From the NCBI GenBank assembly GCA_020630915.1, contig JAHDIF010000008.1:62001-126000 (forward strand): a stretch of 64,000 nucleotides of DNA, given 5' to 3'. The notes under the pieces are model-generated. The model searched no databases and was not told where the DNA came from. It saw only the letters and a program-made list of their open reading frames with translations. Every line of letters starts with the position of its first letter. Positions within the stretch are counted from its first letter, which is position 1. The DNA comes from Dokdonia sp. GTDB taxonomy: Bacteria > Bacteroidota > Bacteroidia > Flavobacteriales > Flavobacteriaceae. Positions 28,966 to 41,807 of the stretch are shown piece after piece. The translations under genes were made by a program, and so were the position numbers.

Positions 28966-29081
28966 TAATACATCCATAGTATATTAGCATTATTTGTAAA
29001 ATGTTAATAAAAAATTAACATTTATGTTAAAATAAGCACATAATTAAGTATTTTCCTACAATCTAACACAAACTAATTATT

Positions 29082-29780
29082 ATGAGTACAAAAAAGTATG
29101 CAGCAGAGGCTCTAGGAACTTTTGCTTTAGTTTTATTCGGTTGCGGAGCGGCCGCGATTGCAGGTGTATCTGCCACGGGACCTTCAGGTCTAGGATTATT
29201 AGGAATTTCATTGGCTTTTGGTCTGGCGGTAGTGGCAATGGCTTATACCATAGGTCCTATTTCTGGATGTCATATCAATCCAGCCATATCTGTAGCGATG
29301 ACCATAGCAGGTAAACTTTCTGTAAAAGATTTAATAGGCTATGTCATTGCACAATGTATAGGAGCCATTTTAGGAGCCGCAGTACTTTATGTAGTTGCTT
29401 CTGGTCAAGCAGGTTTTGAAATGGGTGAGTGGGCCTTAGGAAGTAATGGATGGGGTGAAGGATATCTAGGTAATTTTGATATGAAATCTGCTTTTATTGC
29501 AGAGTTGGTTTTTACATTTTTATTCTTGATGGTCATTTTTGGAACTACTGCAAAAGACGCATCACCACAGATGGCGGGACTGGCAATTGGTATCTCACTT
29601 GCGTTAATTCACTTTGTAGTAATCCCAATCACAGGAACATCTGTAAACCCGGCAAGAAGTTTAGGGCCAGCACTTTTTGCTGGAGGAATAGCACTGAAAC
29701 AATTGTGGTTATTTATTGTTGCTCCAGTAGCAGGTGGTATACTAGCAGCCTTAACACGTAAACTATTTGTAAACGATTGA
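29082..29780 (+). CDS. MIP-family channel, aquaporin Z-like
   Basis: Two NPA motifs: CHINPAISVAM and TSVNPARSLGPA. Confidence 0.92.
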   Translation: MSTKKYAAEALGTFALVLFGCGAAAIAGVSATGPSGLGLLGISLAFGLAVVAMAYTIGPISGCHINPAISVAMTIAGKLSVKDLIGYVIAQCIGAILGAAVLYVVASGQAGFEMGEWALGSNGWGEGYLGNFDMKSAFIAELVFTFLFLMVIFGTTAKDASPQMAGLAIGISLALIHFVVIPITGTSVNPARSLGPALFAGGIALKQLWLFIVAPVAGGILAALTRKLFVND

Positions 29781-29794
29781 TTAACTGTTTATAA

Positions 29795-32556
<2,762 letters not shown>

Positions 32557-32587
32557 TCATCTAATCATATTATGGGAGGATGAACCT

Positions 32588-33496
32588 CTAGATGTTGTAA
32601 TAAACAGATTTATTGGTTGTGACACCTCCGTCTAAGAAAAAGTCTATACGACCTAGTTGAATACCTCCCCAACCTACTTGGTTCACAAGTACAAAGGCTC
32701 CTTTTTTATTCTGGACAATGGTTGGTTTTTCTAAAAAGGTATGTGTGTGTCCTCCTATTATTAAGTCTATGCCTGAGGTCGCTTTGGCAAGGTTGAGATC
32801 AGATATTACTTCTTTATTTCTATAGTCATATCCTAAGTGAGATAAACAGATAACTATGTCACAATGCTCCTGATCACGTAATGTTTTCGTCATATCTTGA
32901 GCAATCTCTATGGGATCAAGATAGATGGTTTCTTTGTACATACGCTTATTTACGAGGCCACTAAGTTTTATTCCTAAACCAAAAACTCCTATGCGCACAT
33001 CATCTTTGATATACACCTTATATGGTTTAGTGAGTCCATCCATAATTGTATTTTTCATGTCATAATTAGCAGACAGAATGTCAAACTGAGCATGGGGCAT
33101 TTGTGCGGCAAGCCCATCGATACTATTGTCAAAATCATGGTTTCCAATAGTCGCGGCATCGTAGCCTAGTTTAGACATGAGTTTAAACTCTAACTCACCA
33201 CCGTAGAAGTTGAAATACGGAGTGCCTTGAAACATGTCACCCGCGTCCAGTAAGAGTATATTGGGATTTTCTTTTCTTATGTTATGTATGACCGATAGCC
33301 TTCTGGCAGCACCGCCTAAGTTTGCATATTTTGGATCATTGGAAGGAAATGGCTCCACGTGACTGTGTACATCGTTAGTATGCAGTATAGTGATCTGTTT
33401 TTTGGTCTCAAGTGGTAAGGTGCTCATACTTAATCCGCCTACTCCTACAAGAGTGCCTGCCGCAGCTGTATTCTTTATAAACTCTCTTCGTTTCAT
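32588..33496 (-). CDS. Metallophosphoesterase, 5'-nucleotidase N-terminal-like, Tat-type leader
   Basis: ILHTNDVHSHVEP, GDMFQGTPYF, IGNHDFD, GGHTHTFLE; MKRREFIKNTAAAG leader. Confidence 0.88.
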   Translation of the reverse strand: MKRREFIKNTAAAGTLVGVGGLSMSTLPLETKKQITILHTNDVHSHVEPFPSNDPKYANLGGAARRLSVIHNIRKENPNILLLDAGDMFQGTPYFNFYGGELEFKLMSKLGYDAATIGNHDFDNSIDGLAAQMPHAQFDILSANYDMKNTIMDGLTKPYKVYIKDDVRIGVFGLGIKLSGLVNKRMYKETIYLDPIEIAQDMTKTLRDQEHCDIVICLSHLGYDYRNKEVISDLNLAKATSGIDLIIGGHTHTFLEKPTIVQNKKGAFVLVNQVGWGGIQLGRIDFFLDGGVTTNKSVYYNI

Positions 33497-34266
33497 TATT
33501 CTTGATCTTTAGTAAAGCGGTTATCTCTTACTGGAGCGATAGTATCCTTTTTCTTAAAATAATCTATAAGCAAGTTTCTTATTTTATAATCCAAATTAAG
33601 GATACTTACTGGCTTTTCTAAGAAGGTCATACTATCCCCTCCTTTTTGTAAATAATCACTTGTAGCTATAAAATAGGTTTCGTTATCTAAAACTGTCTGT
33701 CCTTGAATAAGAGCTTCTTTTAATTTGCCGTCTTTGTCTAAGGTGATTTGTATACCTGAGATTGGGTGAGCCTTCCCATATTCTAAATAGGAGAACATTT
33801 CTTTCATTTGCTTGCCGCTAAGTTCTACCACCACCACCTCATTTTCAAAAGGCATAATTTGATAGGCGGTACGAGTAGTTATTGCTCCTTCTGATAAGGA
33901 TGATCTTATGCCTCCATGGTTTAAAAGAACAGCATTAAAGGAATACCCCGTTCGGGATTTGAAAATAGGATTTGCCATTTCAAAAACAGCATCTGCCATC
34001 ATATTACCTATGGCTGTATTATATTTACTATCCTTTTTAGTCAAGCTTCTGGGAGTAAAAGCTAGAATACTATCCATTTCTTTGTCAACATTAGATTTGT
34101 ATGGGCTAAGGAAAGCCTTAATTGAACTGTCTTCAACGATATCTGGATTAATGGGTATTGTAGTGGCCTCAACTTTTTGTAAGGATAATTGTGATTCCTT
34201 TTTGCAACTGATGAGTACTACAGAAAAATAACAAAGTGATATATAAATGTAAATTTTTAGCTTCAT
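33496..34266 (-). CDS. 5'-nucleotidase C-terminal domain lipoprotein
   Basis: NMMADA, LLNHGGIRSSLSEGAIT, YLQKGGD; adjacent to metallophosphoesterase. Confidence 0.85.
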   Translation of the reverse strand: MKLKIYIYISLCYFSVVLISCKKESQLSLQKVEATTIPINPDIVEDSSIKAFLSPYKSNVDKEMDSILAFTPRSLTKKDSKYNTAIGNMMADAVFEMANPIFKSRTGYSFNAVLLNHGGIRSSLSEGAITTRTAYQIMPFENEVVVVELSGKQMKEMFSYLEYGKAHPISGIQITLDKDGKLKEALIQGQTVLDNETYFIATSDYLQKGGDSMTFLEKPVSILNLDYKIRNLLIDYFKKKDTIAPVRDNRFTKDQE

Positions 34267-34321
34267 TTAGAATAAAAATTTTGAATGGTTTTTGGCTACA
34301 TTTGTGGCAAATCTAAGATAC

Positions 34322-34840
34322 ATGTTTTTAAACGGATTAAAGGTAAAATCCATTTTGAGAAAACTTAAAGAAGAGAACAGCTACAGATCTCCGGTAACTG
34401 TAGGTAACAAACTTCAATCTATAGGTATTATAGAGGGGGAAATAGGCGCTTTTAACAGAACTAAAGTTAAAGAGCTCTGCAAACTTCTAGGAGTGAAAGA
34501 AGATAAGGTACATTTTATGTCCTTTGTGAAGAAAAAAAAGAAGGAGCAACTCGAGGATAAGACTTTATTTTCGGCAAGAGATATCGGGTGGAAGGGAGTA
34601 TTTAAAACTCCTCAATTAAAGGATTTTAAGGCTAAAAATTTTGATTTATTAATTAACTATTATACGGAGCGTGACATAGCTTTAAATGCAGTTTCAACCT
34701 TGGTTAATAGTAAATTTAAAGTAGGGTTGAGGGAAGATATGTATCAAATAAATGATCTTACAGTGTCTGTAAATATGGAAGAAACAGACGTAGTTATAAG
34801 GGAAATAATAAAGTATTTAGAAATATTGAAAATACGTTAG
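34322..34840 (+). CDS. Conserved flavobacterial protein of unknown function
   Basis: Intact ORF between 5'-nucleotidase pair and dapA; start taken at [10 protein letters not shown]. Confidence 0.6.
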   Translation: MFLNGLKVKSILRKLKEENSYRSPVTVGNKLQSIGIIEGEIGAFNRTKVKELCKLLGVKEDKVHFMSFVKKKKKEQLEDKTLFSARDIGWKGVFKTPQLKDFKAKNFDLLINYYTERDIALNAVSTLVNSKFKVGLREDMYQINDLTVSVNMEETDVVIREIIKYLEILKIR

Positions 34841-34842
34841 GT

Positions 34843-35724
34843 ATGGAATCATTGCGAGGTATGGGAGTTGCACTTATAACTCCTTTTAGAGAAGATTTGA
34901 GCGTAGACGTTAAGGCCTTAATACGGTTAGTAGAATTTAATATTGAACAAGGTGTAAATTATCTCGTTGTTCTGGGAACGACCGCAGAGAGCGCAACCTT
35001 GACTCAAAAAGAAAAACAGCTTGTTAAAGACACTGTGGTCGCTGTAAATAAAGGTAGAGTTCCGTTAGTCTTAGGAATAGGGGGTAATAACACTATGGCA
35101 ATACAAGATGAGGTTTCTAACCCAGATGCGTCAAGAGGTTATGACGCGATATTATCTGTCTCACCATATTATAATAGACCTACACAAGAAGGTATTTATG
35201 CACATTATAAAGCCCTTGCAGATGCCACAGTAAAGCCTATCATTATGTATAATGTACCTTCTCGTACCGGGAGTAATATGACTTCGGAAACAACGCTTAG
35301 ACTGGCCAATGAGCATAAAAATATAATTGGGATAAAGGAAGCAGCAGGAAGCATGGATCAAGCTTTACGTATTTTAAAAGATAGACCAGACGACTTTTTG
35401 GTTATTTCTGGTGATGATATGCTTGCGCTGCCTATGGTCTGTGCTGGTGGCGACGGAGTGATTTCTGTGATAGGGCAGGGCTTAGTGTCTGAGTTCTCTG
35501 AAATGATTCATAATGGTTTAGAGGGCGCTTTCGCGAAAGCATACCAAAAGCACTTTAATATAATGCCGTCCATAGATCTAATTTTTGAAGAAGGTAATCC
35601 AGCAGGAATAAAATCACTTCTTTCTCATAAAGGTATTTGTGGCGATGCTGTACGTTTACCCTTAGTAAAAGCATCGGACGGATTGGGGCAAAAGATTAAA
35701 GATTTCTTAAATGCGTTCGATTAA
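34843..35724 (+). CDS. dapA: 4-hydroxy-tetrahydrodipicolinate synthase
   Basis: [41 protein letters not shown]. Confidence 0.95.
   Translation: MESLRGMGVALITPFREDLSVDVKALIRLVEFNIEQGVNYLVVLGTTAESATLTQKEKQLVKDTVVAVNKGRVPLVLGIGGNNTMAIQDEVSNPDASRGYDAILSVSPYYNRPTQEGIYAHYKALADATVKPIIMYNVPSRTGSNMTSETTLRLANEHKNIIGIKEAAGSMDQALRILKDRPDDFLVISGDDMLALPMVCAGGDGVISVIGQGLVSEFSEMIHNGLEGAFAKAYQKHFNIMPSIDLIFEEGNPAGIKSLLSHKGICGDAVRLPLVKASDGLGQKIKDFLNAFD
35527..35540. repeat. Iterated palindrome inside dapA (GAFAKAY)
   Basis: Exact 14-mer. Confidence 0.95.
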
Positions 35725-35843
35725 TCGTTAATGTTATATTAACCGCCGTTTACGAGCAGTTTAAAAAGTTATTTTTGAACCTTAGCGGATCGTTTTATTA
35801 TGTGATCCTTTTTGTGTAATTTTGCCTGCTGTTTAAAAGTCTT

Positions 35844-36665
35844 ATGAAAAACCTTTTTTTATTATTAATTGCTTTATTGATGTTGACCTCTTGTTCAACC
35901 TATCAAGATGTTCTCAAATCTGATGACATTAAGTTAAAATATTCTACAGCAGACTCATTGTATAAGGAAGGGAAGTATAAGAAGTCTTTAAGGTTGTGGG
36001 AGCAAATAGTGCCTTTATACAGAGGCCGTCCAGAAGCAGAGCGAGTAATGTACTTGTACTCAGACACCTATTATCAGATAGGAGATTATTACCTTGCAGG
36101 ATATCAGTTCGAACGCTTTGTGAACGCCTACCCTCAAAGTGAAAAGCGTACAGAGGCTGCCTTTAAAAGTGCAGAAAGTTACTACAATCTATCTCCTTCC
36201 TTTAATTTAGATCAAGCAGATACGTATAAAGCAATGGACAAATTGCAGGTGTTTATCAATACCTATCCAGATTCTGAGAATCTCGAGCTTGCGAATAGCA
36301 TGGTGCAAGAACTAAGGAACAAACTAGAGAAAAAATCTTTTGAGATTGCTAAAGGTTATAATAAAATTGGTGAGAGTAGAGGGACTTTTCCTAACGCTAT
36401 AAAATCGTTTGATAATTTTCTCACAGAATATCCAGGAAGTATCTACAGAGAAGATGCCTATTTTTGGAGATTTGATAGTGCTTACCAGCTTGCCATAGGA
36501 AGTGTGGAGCGACTCATGCAAGAACGACTTGAGGCGGCACGTGATGCCCATGCAGCATTAGTAAAATATTACCCAGAAGGTAAATATAATGAAGAAGCAA
36601 CGACCATGATCGAAGATATCAATGAGCGCTTGCAAGAAATTAACGCAAATAAAACAAGTAAGTAA
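35844..36665 (+). CDS. bamD: Outer membrane assembly lipoprotein BamD
   Basis: Lipobox LTSCS, YQFERFVNAYPQSEK TPR structure. Confidence 0.88.
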   Translation: MKNLFLLLIALLMLTSCSTYQDVLKSDDIKLKYSTADSLYKEGKYKKSLRLWEQIVPLYRGRPEAERVMYLYSDTYYQIGDYYLAGYQFERFVNAYPQSEKRTEAAFKSAESYYNLSPSFNLDQADTYKAMDKLQVFINTYPDSENLELANSMVQELRNKLEKKSFEIAKGYNKIGESRGTFPNAIKSFDNFLTEYPGSIYREDAYFWRFDSAYQLAIGSVERLMQERLEAARDAHAALVKYYPEGKYNEEATTMIEDINERLQEINANKTSK

Positions 36666-37003
36666 TGAATATTAAGGATCTTGATGCGCCATTAAGCACG
36701 ACTACAATAGATAAGAATCTCGTAGATGCTCCAACAGATAATATCTATGAAGCAATCTCTATTATAGCAAAACGTGCTACGCAGATTAATACAGAAATCA
36801 AAAAGGAACTTACTGATAAGTTAGACGAGTTTGCTACGTTTAACGATAGTCTAGAAGAAATCTTCGAAAACAAAGAGCAAATCGAAGTTTCTAAATTTTA
36901 TGAGCGCCTTCCTAAAGCCCATGCGCTTGCAGTTCAAGAATGGCTAGAAGATCGTATTTACAGCAGAGATACTAGTATCACTGAAGAAGAAAGTAACGAT
37001 TAA
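36665..37003 (+). CDS. RNA polymerase omega-like subunit (Bacteroidota type)
   Basis: NIYEAISIIAKRATQIN; located between bamD and coaBC. Confidence 0.75.
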   Translation: MNIKDLDAPLSTTTIDKNLVDAPTDNIYEAISIIAKRATQINTEIKKELTDKLDEFATFNDSLEEIFENKEQIEVSKFYERLPKAHALAVQEWLEDRIYSRDTSITEEESND

Positions 37004-37007
37004 TACC

Positions 37008-38216
37008 ATGTCCGTTTTAGACGGTAAGAAAGTACTACTAGGAGTAACCGCTGGTATTGCAGCTTATAAAAGTGCAATGCTTGTACGGGCCTTTATTAAA
37101 GCTGGAGCAACTGTTCAAGTTGTAATGACAGAGAAAGCTAAGGAGTTTGTAACACCTCTTACACTTAGTACGCTTTCGCGAAATCCAGTTCACTCGTCTT
37201 TTACCATAGAGGGAGACGATAATGCTACATGGACAAATCACGTAGAGTTAGGTCTCTGGGCAGATCTTATGGTTATTGCCCCAGGAACTGCAAATACCTT
37301 GTCTAAAATGGCAAGCGGAACTTGCGATAACTTATTACTAGCCACATATCTTAGCGCGAAGTGTCCTGTGTATTTTGCCCCAGCAATGGACTTAGATATG
37401 TACAAGCACCCTTCTTCTAAAAATACTTTTGATACACTTACCTCTTTTGGAAATGTGATGATTCCTGCTACTAGTGGGGAACTTGCGAGTGGTCTTGTAG
37501 GACAAGGCCGTATGGCAGAGCCAGATGATATTGTGACTTTTATTTCTGATCATATTAAGGGAAGACTTCCTTTGTACGGTAAAAGAGTGCTAGTGACTGC
37601 TGGCCCTACGTATGAAGCTATAGATCCAGTAAGATTTATAGGGAATCACAGCAGTGGTAAAATGGGTTGTGAACTCGCCTTATGCGCCGCTAATCTAGGA
37701 GCACAAGTAGATTTAATTTTAGGTCCTAGTGCTATAAAAGTAGTTAACAGTTCAATTACTGTACATAACGTTACCTCTGGAGAAGAAATGTACGATGCAA
37801 CTCATAGCGTTTATAACTCTGTTGATGTAGCAATAGCAGCTGCAGCCGTGGCAGATTATAAACCAGCACAGGTTGCAGATGAAAAAATTAAAAAGAATGA
37901 TGATTCTCTAGCCATAAACTTGGTGAAGACTAAAGACATTCTTGCATCTATGGGAGAACTTAAGAAAAATCAATTTTTAGTTGGTTTTGCTCTAGAGACC
38001 CAAAATGAAGAGGAGAATGCACTTAAAAAACTCGTAAAAAAGAACTTAGATGCAATTGTATTAAATTCGTTGAAAGATAAAGGTGCAGGTTTTAAGACCA
38101 AAACCAATAAAATTACGTTTATTGAAAAAGATGGGTCCATACATCCTTATGATTTAAAAACCAAAAAGGAAGTGGCATCCGATATCTTTGATAGAATTAT
38201 TGCAAAAATATTATGA
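37008..38216 (+). CDS. coaBC: Bifunctional phosphopantothenoylcysteine decarboxylase/synthetase
   Basis: GVTAGIAAYKSAMLVR, PAMDLDMY, VTAGPTYEAIDPVRFIGNHSSGKMG. Confidence 0.95.
   Translation: MSVLDGKKVLLGVTAGIAAYKSAMLVRAFIKAGATVQVVMTEKAKEFVTPLTLSTLSRNPVHSSFTIEGDDNATWTNHVELGLWADLMVIAPGTANTLSKMASGTCDNLLLATYLSAKCPVYFAPAMDLDMYKHPSSKNTFDTLTSFGNVMIPATSGELASGLVGQGRMAEPDDIVTFISDHIKGRLPLYGKRVLVTAGPTYEAIDPVRFIGNHSSGKMGCELALCAANLGAQVDLILGPSAIKVVNSSITVHNVTSGEEMYDATHSVYNSVDVAIAAAAVADYKPAQVADEKIKKNDDSLAINLVKTKDILASMGELKKNQFLVGFALETQNEEENALKKLVKKNLDAIVLNSLKDKGAGFKTKTNKITFIEKDGSIHPYDLKTKKEVASDIFDRIIAKIL
37172..37185. repeat. Near copy of palindrome inside coaBC (TLSRNP)
   Basis: gctttcgcgaaatc, 1 mismatch. 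Confidence 0.8.
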
Positions 38217-39100
38217 GAATACGTATTGCCATCCTAGCCTTTTTTTTCGTTTGTATTGCAAACGCACAAGAACTTAATGCCGTTGTTGTCATTAATGCAG
38301 AGCAAACCGGAAAAGCAGAGCTCCAGGTCTTTACCACGCTTGAGCGATCACTTACAGAGTTCATAAATACTACAAAATGGACCGATAGAAAGTTTAAACA
38401 ACAAGAACGTATAGATTGCTCTTTTAACATTATAGTGAGACAAACTAATTCTAATAACTTTCAAGCCAGTATTCAAGTACAATCTGCAAGACCAGTGTAT
38501 GGATCTGATTACTCAAGTCCAGTTTTTAACTTTAACGATAGGGATTTTGATTTTGAGTATACAGAATTCCAACCTCTTATTTTTAACCCTAATAATTTTG
38601 ATTCTAACTTAGTTTCTGTAATAGCCTTCTATGCCTATACAATAATAGGTTATGATGCGGCTACTTTTAAGTTAGGAGATGGCGATAAATATTTTCAAAA
38701 GGCAAGACAGATTGTTACTACTGCAGAGCCTAGTAACGCAAGAGGCTGGAGTGCAGCAGATGGGGCGCAATCTAGATTTAGACTTAATGAAGATTTACTC
38801 TCTCCCAATTTTAAAGAATTTTCTGGAATATTATACTCCTACCACAGAACTGGGTTAGACACCATGTCTGATGACCTTAGGAAAAGTAAACAGACGATAG
38901 CAACCTCCGTCATACAGCTTAAATCTATGTATAATAAAAGGCCTAATAATTTTTTAACACGCGTATTTTTTGACTCCAAGGCAGAAGAAATAGCTTCTGT
39001 TTTCTCAGGAGGACCTCAAGTAAATATTTCAGATTTAGTAGAGACGCTTAATAGGATAGCGCCCACAAAATCTACCTTCTGGAGGCAGATCAAATTTTAA
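38213..39100 (+). CDS. DUF4835-like secreted protein
   Basis: Signal peptide; located between coaBC and recN. Confidence 0.7.
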   Translation: MRIRIAILAFFFVCIANAQELNAVVVINAEQTGKAELQVFTTLERSLTEFINTTKWTDRKFKQQERIDCSFNIIVRQTNSNNFQASIQVQSARPVYGSDYSSPVFNFNDRDFDFEYTEFQPLIFNPNNFDSNLVSVIAFYAYTIIGYDAATFKLGDGDKYFQKARQIVTTAEPSNARGWSAADGAQSRFRLNEDLLSPNFKEFSGILYSYHRTGLDTMSDDLRKSKQTIATSVIQLKSMYNKRPNNFLTRVFFDSKAEEIASVFSGGPQVNISDLVETLNRIAPTKSTFWRQIKF

Positions 39101-39147
39101 TTTGTTATCCTCATAAACTGAAGTATCTTTAAGCAAAATCTTTTTCT

Positions 39148-40800
39148 TTGCTAACATCACTTTCCATAAAAAACTATGCTCTTATAGAGCAAGCTCATCT
39201 CATCTTTAAGGATGGTTTTACTGTGATAACGGGTGAAACTGGTGCGGGTAAATCTATTTTACTTGGAGCTCTAGGATTGATTACAGGACGACGGGCAGAT
39301 AGTGCAAGTGCAGGTGATCATTCTAAAAAATGTGTTATAGAAGGTATTTTCAATATAGAATCCTATCAATTACAAGGTTTTTTTGAGGACAATGATCTAG
39401 ATTATGAACTGGCCACAATTATAAGAAGAGAGATTGTGCCATCTGGTAAAAGCAGGGCCTTTATAAATGATACGCCCGTTACTTTACAACAGCTTCATTT
39501 TTTGGGAGAACGCCTTGTAGATATCCATAGCCAGCATAAGACGCTTGAGGTGTTGGATACAGACTATCAATTTGAGATTATAGATACTTTTGCAAATACC
39601 CAGCAATTATTGCTTAGTTATCAAGATCAATTTGCTACTTGGAAGGGGTTGATAAAAGAACTCGAAGGCATTCAGGAGATTAAGAAAAAAGCACAGCTAG
39701 AATATGATTATCAATCATTTTTATTTAATGAATTAGATGAGGCTTCCTTAAAAGAAGGGGAGTTTGAGGAGTTGGAAACTCAATTGAATACCCTAAGTCA
39801 TACTGAAGAAATTCAGGAGGGACTACTAGAAGCTCAGCACAAATTAACCCAAGACCAATTGGGTGTGTTAGACCTTCTCTCAGAAATTAGACTAGCTTTA
39901 GGCAAGTTAGTAACCTACGGGGCAGACTATAATAGCTTTCATGAAAGGTTACGGTCTAGCTTTTTAGAGCTAGAAGATCTTTCACAAGAATTAGAAAGTA
40001 AAATAGGATCAATACAAACAGACCCTATAGAATTGCAGCGTATTAATGAACGCGTGCAGCAGCTATATAATCTTATGCAAAAACATCATGTACAAGATGT
40101 GCCAGGATTGATTACCATAAGAGAGGAGCTGGATGCTAGGTTGTATGAAGTACAAAATGTAGATGAGAAGATAGAGAAGCTAGAAAAAGATATTGCTTTC
40201 GCGAAAGCGTCCCTTGTGAAAGTTGCTGATACCTTATCAAAAAAACGGTTAGAGGCAATCCCTAGTCTTACCGCGTCTATAGAAAAGATACTGGTATCAT
40301 TAGGTATGCCCAATGCGAGATTACAGATAGGGTTGGTTCCTTCAGATGTACTTGACATTAGAGGAAAGAATACCTTACAGTTTATGTTTTCGGCAAATAA
40401 AGGGATGGAACCAAAATCATTAAAAAAAGGAGCTTCAGGAGGTGAATTATCCAGAGTGATGCTAGCTGTAAAAGCTGTGCTAAGTAGGCATAAAAAATTA
40501 CCTACACTTATTTTTGATGAGATAGATACCGGAGTGAGTGGTGATGTTGCTTTAAAAATGGGCGATATTTTAAAAGAAATGGGGAATACTATGCAACTAG
40601 TCAGTATAACACATTTACCTCAAATTGCAGGACAAGGAACATCCCACTTTAAAGTTTTTAAAGAGGATACTGAGGTAAAAACTTCTACTCAAATTGTAAC
40701 CTTAACACCAGAAGAACGCATTATTGAAATTGCCGAAATGTTGGGCGGCGTTCGGGGGAGTACAACCGCTTTGGAGCACGCAAAAAATCTATTGAACTAA
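39148..40800 (+). CDS. recN: DNA repair protein RecN
   Basis: VITGETGAGKSILLGALGLITGRRAD, GGELSRVMLAVK, LIFDEIDTGVSG. Confidence 0.95.
   Translation: MLTSLSIKNYALIEQAHLIFKDGFTVITGETGAGKSILLGALGLITGRRADSASAGDHSKKCVIEGIFNIESYQLQGFFEDNDLDYELATIIRREIVPSGKSRAFINDTPVTLQQLHFLGERLVDIHSQHKTLEVLDTDYQFEIIDTFANTQQLLLSYQDQFATWKGLIKELEGIQEIKKKAQLEYDYQSFLFNELDEASLKEGEFEELETQLNTLSHTEEIQEGLLEAQHKLTQDQLGVLDLLSEIRLALGKLVTYGADYNSFHERLRSSFLELEDLSQELESKIGSIQTDPIELQRINERVQQLYNLMQKHHVQDVPGLITIREELDARLYEVQNVDEKIEKLEKDIAFAKASLVKVADTLSKKRLEAIPSLTASIEKILVSLGMPNARLQIGLVPSDVLDIRGKNTLQFMFSANKGMEPKSLKKGASGGELSRVMLAVKAVLSRHKKLPTLIFDEIDTGVSGDVALKMGDILKEMGNTMQLVSITHLPQIAGQGTSHFKVFKEDTEVKTSTQIVTLTPEERIIEIAEMLGGVRGSTTALEHAKNLLN
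40195..40208. repeat. Iterated palindrome inside recN (IAFAKAS)
   Basis: Exact 14-mer. Confidence 0.95.
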
Positions 40801-40872
40801 TACATATTCTAAAATAATGGCGATCTTTGCGCCTATTAATAACCATATTAACCAAGACTAATAAGCAACACA

Positions 40873-41691
40873 ATGGGGTATAATTTACTAAAAGGAAAAC
40901 GAGGTATAATTTTTGGAGCATTAGATGAAAACTCTATTGCTTGGAAGACGGCAGAGCGTGTTCACGAAGAAGGAGGGACTTTTGTGCTTACTAACGCTCC
41001 TATAGCAATGCGCATGGGATCTTTAAACACATTAGCAGAGAAGACAGGTTCAGAAATTATTCCTGCAGATGCCACCTCCATAGAAGATCTTGAAAACCTT
41101 GTAGATAAAGCTCAAGAGATATTAGGGGGTAAGTTAGATTTTGTTTTACACTCCATAGGTATGTCTGTAAATGTACGTAAAGGTCGTGCGTATACAGATC
41201 AAAACTATGCTTGGACAGAAAAGGGATGGGACGTAAGTGCCGTTTCTTTTCACAAAACTATGCAAACATTGTACAAAAAGGATGCAATGAATGAGTGGGG
41301 CAGTATCGTGGCCTTAACATATATGGCGGCGCAACGTGTTTTTCCAGATTATAATGATATGGCAGATAATAAAGCTTATCTAGAGTCTATAGCACGAAGT
41401 TTTGGATACTTCTTCGGGAAGGATAAGAAGGTTCGAGTAAACACAATTTCTCAATCTCCTACACCTACGACTGCGGGACAAGGAGTTAAAGGATTTGATG
41501 GATTTATTGCTTATGCAGAGAAAACCAGTCCACTAGGAAATGCAACGGCTCAAGATTGTGCAGATTATACAATCACTTTATTTTCTGATTTGACACGTCG
41601 TGTAACACTTCAAAATCTCTACAATGATGGAGGGTTTAGCAATATGGGCGTAAGCAATGAAGTGATGGAAACCTTTTTAAAGAATTCTTAA
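40873..41691 (+). CDS. fabI: Enoyl-ACP reductase FabI
   Basis: SDR fold, LDFVLHSIGMS, VALTYMAAQRVFPDYN. Confidence 0.92.
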   Translation: MGYNLLKGKRGIIFGALDENSIAWKTAERVHEEGGTFVLTNAPIAMRMGSLNTLAEKTGSEIIPADATSIEDLENLVDKAQEILGGKLDFVLHSIGMSVNVRKGRAYTDQNYAWTEKGWDVSAVSFHKTMQTLYKKDAMNEWGSIVALTYMAAQRVFPDYNDMADNKAYLESIARSFGYFFGKDKKVRVNTISQSPTPTTAGQGVKGFDGFIAYAEKTSPLGNATAQDCADYTITLFSDLTRRVTLQNLYNDGGFSNMGVSNEVMETFLKNS

Positions 41692-41697
41692 ATACCC

Positions 41698-41735
41698 TCC
41701 TGCCTGCCGGCAAGGCAGGTTTGCGAAAGCATAAA
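41698..41735. repeat. Composite repeat: CCTGCCTGCCGGCAAGGCAGG plus half palindrome TTTGCGAAAGC (copy 3, intergenic)
   Basis: tcctgcctgccggcaaggcaggtttgcgaaagcataaa. Confidence 0.7.
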
Positions 41736-41741
41736 ACTCAT

Positions 41742-41772
41742 AACCACCTTATTTGTTTAAGGTGGTTTTTTA
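41742..41772 (+). terminator. Rho-independent terminator after fabI
   Basis: aaccaccttatttgtttaaggtggttttttatt. Confidence 0.85.
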
Positions 41773-41807
41773 TTGTTCATGAACTACATAACGGTTAGTT
41801 TTGTGAT

